Part shown: positions 59,341 to 64,000 of the stretch, piece after piece
Layout: each line of letters opens with the position of its first letter
Numbering within the stretch: position 1 is the stretch's first letter
Assembly: GCA_028751875.1 (NCBI GenBank)
Contig: CM054135.1
Span: forward strand, 66,931,247 to 66,995,246
DNA from: Rapana venosa
Lineage: Eukaryota > Mollusca > Gastropoda > Neogastropoda > Muricidae
DNA: 64,000 bases
Direction: 5' to 3'
Made by a program: the position numbers and the translations under genes
Notes under the pieces: model-generated
What the model saw: the letters and a program-made list of their open reading frames with translations, nothing else
Told to the model about the DNA's origin: nothing
Databases searched by the model: none

Positions 59341-59745
59341 ACTTCAAAAAAAATTTAATTTCTTTTTCCTCAAATATCAAGTTTTTCATTCTTTAATAAT
59401 CATGATTAACAATAATTCATCTCATGCTAATCTTGAATATTTGTTGAGAGATGCATGCCTCTGCTCTATTTGAATCAACCAGAAGCACTTAATGGCTCTA
59501 TGATTCCAGAGATATCAGATGCTGCTTGCCCATCAACTAAAGTCCTATGCCGCTGAAGTAAAGCAGTGTATACCACAGAAAAAAGGCGGCTGTTCTGGCA
59601 GTGGAATAATAATTTCTTTGATTGCAATAAACACTCCTTCATACATCCCTTTTGGAGAGTCCTTTGGGTTGTTTGTTTTTATACAGGCATCTTGAAGCTA
59701 GGTGATATAGGGATATATTGGGGATGGTGTGCAATGCTGTGTGGG
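59341..59745. other. No gene recognised
   Basis: AT-rich spacer, with a G run at 59,748-59,758. Confidence 0.5.
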
Positions 59746-59747
59746 GG

Positions 59748-60180
59748 AGGGGGGGGGGTTCAGATAGGTCTTGATGATATAGGCGGAGCTATATTCTTAT
59801 TTGCATAGCTCCACATTGGGATGACACGCCTCAAGTCGCCTTAGCTTTTGGCTGTACTCCCTTTTTTTCCATTTGGTAATTGCTTTTCACTCTCCCCTAG
59901 TTTAGACAGGTACATCCATCATCCGTCTCATCCCACGTGACAGCTGGGGTTTTTCCATTCCCCTTTCCACCAATCACAGTCATGCAACCTCATTATGCTG
60001 ACAGTTTCTTGACACCCCCCTCCCTCCCTCCCTTTCTCTTCCCTTCCTTTCCTCCTTCTTTCACGAAGTTTGGAAAGTAAACAGGTAGATATGCAGAGAA
60101 AAAGTAGCATGTGAACATGTTACTAAAGTGTACAATTTTAGGGTATATTTTAAACTTGTGTATGTCTTTTAAGCCTAGAC
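59748..60180 (+). repeat. Dispersed repeat family Y, copy 2
   Basis: The longest copy. It carries the region shared with copy 1 and a 3' extension, 'TTCACGAAGTTTGGAAAGTA' through 'TGTGTATGTCTTTTAAGCCT', which is nearly identical to 61,442-61,624. Confidence 0.88.
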
Positions 60181-60259
60181 TAATGTCCTCTGGGTAACCT
60201 GTTTCTCTTATTAAAGTTCAAGTACATTTCTGTACTTGCATTAATAAAAGTACTCCTCT

Positions 60260-60261
<2 letters not shown>

Positions 60262-60323
<62 letters not shown>
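60262..60323. repeat. (GA)n microsatellite
   Basis: A pure GA run of about 60 bp. Confidence 0.97.
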
Positions 60324-60326
<3 letters not shown>

Positions 60327-60575
60327 GTGAGTGATCGAGAGAGAGACAGATACACAAAGAATCATTGAGAAGTGGAATCACTGAGAGAGAGGGGTCTTAT
60401 AAAAAGAAATAGAGAAGATAGTTTGTTTTATTTAATAAAACTGTGTGTTTCTAATATGTGCTGGTACTTTGCAGGGTGCAAAGTCTGTTTTCTTCCATCT
60501 GTGATTATTGTTAAATGTACTGAAAACCCCTTTATTATGGATTTGCAGTACAGTAAAGTTTTATCTTTATTGTAA

Positions 60576-60662
60576 TTCTTCTTCTTCTTCTTCATTCCTT
60601 CTTCTTCTTTTCTTCTTCTTCTTCTTCTTCTTCTTCTTCTTCTTCTTCTTCTTCTTCTTCTT

Positions 60663-60692
<30 letters not shown>
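60576..60692. repeat. (TTC)n tract
   Basis: Imperfect TTC to 60,610, then about 27 uninterrupted units. It is GAA on the minus strand, the motif known to form triplexes and to expand in other genomes. The poly-Phe and poly-Arg frames are artefacts. Confidence 0.98.
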
Positions 60693-60693
<1 letters not shown>

Positions 60694-60699
60694 TTATTA

Positions 60700-61440
60700 T
60701 TATCAGCATCAGCATCAGCATCATGGAGCTGATGCCCTATCATGTATGCCTTGGAAACATTTTTTGCCTACATAAAACACCTGTGCAAAACAACTGGTAG
60801 ATCTAGCCTCTTTCTTTTCTGAATGCCTTTTTCATCATCGCTTTAACTGTCTTTCTGTAACAACACACAATTGGGGAAACATTTTTGAGAAAAAAAGAAA
60901 AATGGAAAAAGAAAGAAATAAGGCGCTTGTAATCGTTCGATATTACACATTGTGAAGATGAAGCAAATACCATAGATTTATTATAATTCATAATATGGGC
61001 AATTTTCTGATAGCTTATCAAAAAGTGCAATGTTCCGTAAAAAAACGACTATGAAAAGAACAGAAGTTATAAAAACAAAAAACTTAAACACATTTCTCCC
61101 AGAGAAACAGGTAGTTTTCAAATTATGTTATTGCAATCTTTACCAATCGGCCGCATAGCTCTAATGCTTTTTTTTTTTAAATCTGATCTTGAAAACTTTC
61201 TATCAAGCTTGTTATTTGGTGCTCAAATAGAAGAAAAATTATTTTGGGGAGTTAGGTCTGTATGTAGTATATACTACACATTACAATTATTTTTGAAAGT
61301 AGTGAAATCAGTCATCAAAACCGTCATTTACGATCACACAGTTTTTCAAGAGGAAGAACAAGCAAATGATAGGCTTAAAACACAGCATAGAATTTCTTCA
61401 ACACATACTAACACTCCAAAAGAACTTGTACATCTAACAG
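60700..61440. other. No gene recognised; 112-codon frame at 61,125-61,463
   Basis: The frame has mixed composition and no motif I recognise. It ends inside repeat family Y. Confidence 0.35.
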
Positions 61441-61441
61441 T

Positions 61442-61624
61442 TTTTATGCTGACAGTTTCTTGACACCTCCCTCCCTCCCTTTCTCTTCCCTTCCTTTCCT
61501 CCTTCCTTCACGAAGTTTGGAAAGTAAACAGGTAGATATGCAGAGAAAAAGTAGCATGTGAATATGTTACTAAAGTGTACAATTTTAGGGTATATTTTAA
61601 ACTTGTGTATGTCTTTTAAGCCTG
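61442..61624 (+). repeat. Dispersed repeat family Y, 3' fragment
   Basis: Near-identical to 59,992-60,178 over about 180 bp, with a shorter C-rich run (one CCTCCC unit fewer). It lacks the octamer- and CCAAT-containing 5' part. This is the youngest-looking duplication in the window apart from family X. Confidence 0.92.
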
Positions 61625-62310
61625 ATAATTCAATTGAGTCTAAGAGACCCTGAAAGAAAAGTCAATCCATTTAGAAGTTTGGATATCTAAAATAACCTTT
61701 TGCTTTATAATATTTTATTTTGTATCTATGCTTCCAACTGTAAATAAAACACAACGATTTAAAGTTTTCTTTTCTAGTTTACATATGCAAAAATACATCT
61801 ATGCACACAACAAAACAAAAGCAAGTACCGCGTCAATTTTAATGCAAAAATATTTTCCAAACAGTATGATAATTTTTGAATTGAGGTTGAAGGTTGTCTC
61901 GCTACTTCTCTTAATAAAATTTTGGAGGCATTGCCGAATATCTTGTATATCCATAGAAAATAGTCAATTGTATATCCTTGCTCGTTGGGGAAAAAATGCA
62001 CTGGTCCTCCACTCTCATTGTCATTTGCTTTAAGACATTGGTTTGTTAGTGGATTTTTTACTGGATTTTTATAATTGCTTTTGTTTTGGGGGTCTTCTTT
62101 TTTAGCTGGTTGCCTTTTTTTTGTTGGGGTGGGGGGTTGCTGTGTGGGTTGTTTGCTTTTGTGCTTTTTTGCTCTTGTTTTGAGGGGGTATGTGTGTTTG
62201 TTTGTTCTTGTTTGATTGAGGTAGGTTTTTTTCACTCACAGATGTAATGTATCTTTCTCTGCTATTTATGATCCTTTTGACTTGCTTGTTTGTTGCTACT
62301 GGTTGTATTT
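61625..62310. other. No gene recognised; G/T-rich, A-poor tract
   Basis: 62,035-62,230 is almost entirely G and T on the plus strand, the mirror of the A/C-rich tracts at 19,261 and 49,620. Confidence 0.5.
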
Positions 62311-62311
62311 T

Positions 62312-62805
62312 TGTCAGGCTTATAATTTCAGGCTGATAACTATTTTCTTATCAAACTACTAATTTCAGGCTGCTAACTGTATTCTTGTCAGACTACTAAT
62401 TTCAGGCTGCTAACTGTATTCTTGTCAGACTAGTAATTTCAGGCTGCTAATTGTATTCTTGTCGGACTACAAATTTCAGGCTGCTAACTATTCTTATCAG
62501 GCTACTAATTTCAGGCTGCTAATTGTATTCTTGTCAGACTACAAATTTCAGGTTGCTAATTGTATTCTTGTCAGACTACAAATTTCAGGCTGCTAGCTGT
62601 ATCCTTGTAAACTACTTATTTCAGGCTGCTAATTGTATTCTTGTCAAACTACTAATTTCAGGCTGCTAATTGTATTCTTGTCAGGCTACTAATTTCGGGC
62701 TGCTAACTGTATTATTGTCAGGCTACTAGTTTCAGGCTGCTAATTGTATTCTTGTCAGGCTACTAGTTTCAGGCTGCTAACTGTATTTCTACTAATTTCG
62801 TGCTG
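62312..62805. repeat. 37-bp tandem array (about 13 copies)
   Basis: Unit: CTACTAATTTCAGGCTGCTA followed by A(C/T)TGTATTCTTGTCAGA. It is homogeneous, with single-base variants and two short units (62,461-62,500; 62,770-62,805). Its centre (AATTTCAGGCTG) is shared with 11,201-11,212. Confidence 0.95.
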
Positions 62806-63010
62806 TCAGATTATTGTGTTTTCGTCAGCCTACAGAGCTGCAATAGTTTTGCTGTAGCCAATACCGATGTTGCTGTCTGTACAGTGCGTCTGTAGAGGTT
62901 GTCTGCAAAACAGCAAGATAGTATTCAAAACTATGAGTATTATGATTATGTGAATCCTAACTTGATCAACAAATATGTCGCAGCTTTCAAGACATTGTAG
63001 CGGGATTTAG
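62806..63010. other. No gene recognised
   Basis: A short spacer with no motif. Confidence 0.5.
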
Positions 63011-63120
<110 letters not shown>

Positions 63121-63503
63121 CGTTTTTATCTGCCTCACCCCTTGCACTTTATCTCTTTCTTTATGTTAAGCAAGAAACAAATGAATAAAATAAAATAATG
63201 AAATTTTTTTTCTTTATTCTTATTTTATTTTATTCTTTTATATAAAAGATAATGGAATAAGCACTTATGTGCTTTTTTACATCTAGTCCCCATGTGTATG
63301 TGGTTTTGTAAATTCTGTCATCTGTTCCCACCGGCACACAATGGCCTACTCTTACGAAAAGCGGAACAGGATTTAACGTGTGCGCAAGATGTTCTGCGTG
63401 CGTTCGCACACGGGAACTCGGTTTATAGTCTCATCCGAAGGACTTTTGGGAAAGTGGAGTCTGCACTGATGTTAACTCCAGGGGAAAATATCCCCCTTGA
63501 ACG

Positions 63504-63514
63504 GGAATCGAACC
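63504..63514 (-). promoter_or_regulatory. Pol III B box of the SINE
   Basis: GGTTCGATTCC on the minus strand, a perfect fit to the B-box consensus. Confidence 0.88.
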
Positions 63515-63539
63515 CGGGTCGTTAGATTGCGAGCGCAAT

Positions 63540-63558
63540 GTTCTAACCACTAGGCTAT
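63540..63558 (-). promoter_or_regulatory. Pol III A box of the SINE
   Basis: ATAGCCTAGTGGTTAGAAC on the minus strand fits the A-box consensus and lies at tRNA-like spacing from the B box. Confidence 0.85.
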
Positions 63559-63809
63559 CCCGTCCCCCTGGATTGAGAACACCGTATGTCATTCTATGCG
63601 ATGCCACATTTCCACTGCAAGCCCAATTGTTGTGACTGTGTTCCTAAACTTAAAAAACCGTTTAGTTCAGTGTAACAAAGAGTAACTTTAATAATGACAT
63701 GATAAATTTTATATACAATACAAAGACAGAAAAAAATGTGATAACCAGTACTCTGTGATCTGATAATGATGATGATGATGGTGATGGTGATGGTGATGAT
63801 AGTCTTGAT

Positions 63810-63873
<64 letters not shown>

Positions 63874-63923
63874 CCACTATTATTATTAGTAGTAGTATTA
63901 GTATTAGTATTAGTATTAATAGT

Positions 63924-63975
<52 letters not shown>

Positions 63976-64000
63976 GTATTATTATTATCATCATCATCAT
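63810..64000. repeat. (ATC)n-(ATT/AGT)n-(ATC)n array, runs off the window
   Basis: Two long ATC runs (63,810-63,872 and 63,926-63,974) separated by TTA and GTA units. A GAT/GGT block precedes them at 63,765-63,800, giving an inverted arrangement. Confidence 0.95.

Larger units (their letters stand above)
63207..63570 (-). mobile_element. Type A SINE, best-preserved copy
   Basis: Minus-strand order: start GGGGACGGGATAGCCTAGTGG, B box, then core CTTTTGG and TTCGGATGAGACTATAAACC. Next are 'TGCGCACACGTTAAATCC', 'TAAGAGTAGGCCATTGTGTG' and 'CACATGGGGACTAGATG'. The hairpin-like end is AGCACATAAGTGCTTATTCC with ATTATC, and last is an AT-rich tail of AATAAAATAA units. About 360 bp. The tRNA part is close enough to a tRNA gene that gene finders may call it, but its anticodon arm does not fold well. 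Confidence 0.93.

Noticed and set aside
60428..60732. Poly-Arg or poly-Phe protein
   Set aside because: Direct translation of the (TTC)n tract.
63490..63570. tRNA gene on the minus strand
   Set aside because: A and B boxes are good, but the anticodon arm does not pair properly and the sequence continues into the SINE core seen in several other copies.

Overview
The window looks like non-coding DNA from an invertebrate animal genome, most likely a lophotrochozoan and probably a mollusc. The grounds are dense long microsatellites, several decayed LINE retrotransposons, tRNA-derived SINEs in many copies, and an I-group LINE whose 3' end resembles those of molluscan elements. The phylum call is inference from repeat style. 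I found no host protein-coding gene, no intact tRNA or rRNA gene, and nothing prokaryotic. Most long open frames are artefacts of simple repeats.

Layout. Bases 1-11,300 hold what I read as an old tandem duplication with a unit of about 5.4 kb (about 780-5,720 against 6,120-11,180), peppered with SINEs and a 37-bp tandem array. Bases 11,300-18,030 are mostly unique-looking DNA, a composite tandem array at 14.2-14.8 kb, simple repeats and a 24-bp array at 17.6-18.0 kb. Bases 18,030-22,850 carry a second decayed duplication, a full-length SINE and a LINE fragment with a recognisable RNase H domain. Bases 27,480-30,302 carry the 3' part of a CR1/L2-type LINE and a 5'-truncated RTE-like LINE with an apparent target-site duplication. 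Bases 34,000-42,150 hold SINEs, near-identical dispersed 300-bp repeats, a LINE C-terminal fragment and a strong 27-bp inverted repeat. Bases 42,150-56,500 are largely simple repeats and unannotated DNA with two further SINE copies. Bases 56,500-63,570 hold three copies of another dispersed repeat, a second CR1/L2-type LINE fragment, a long (TTC)n tract, a second 37-bp array and the best-preserved SINE.

How the parts relate. Three SINE types can be told apart. Type A is a tRNA-like head, a central core and a short tail ending in a sequence around AAGCACTTATGTGC. Type B has a related core, a longer body and one of two different 3' ends. Type C is a tRNA-like start followed by a 5S rRNA-like block. 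One type B copy ends in the same 3' sequence as the two CR1/L2-type LINE fragments, which suggests that LINE family as its mobilising partner. No cellular pathway or gene system is encoded here. The points of interest are repeat biology, modular SINE evolution and layered local duplication.
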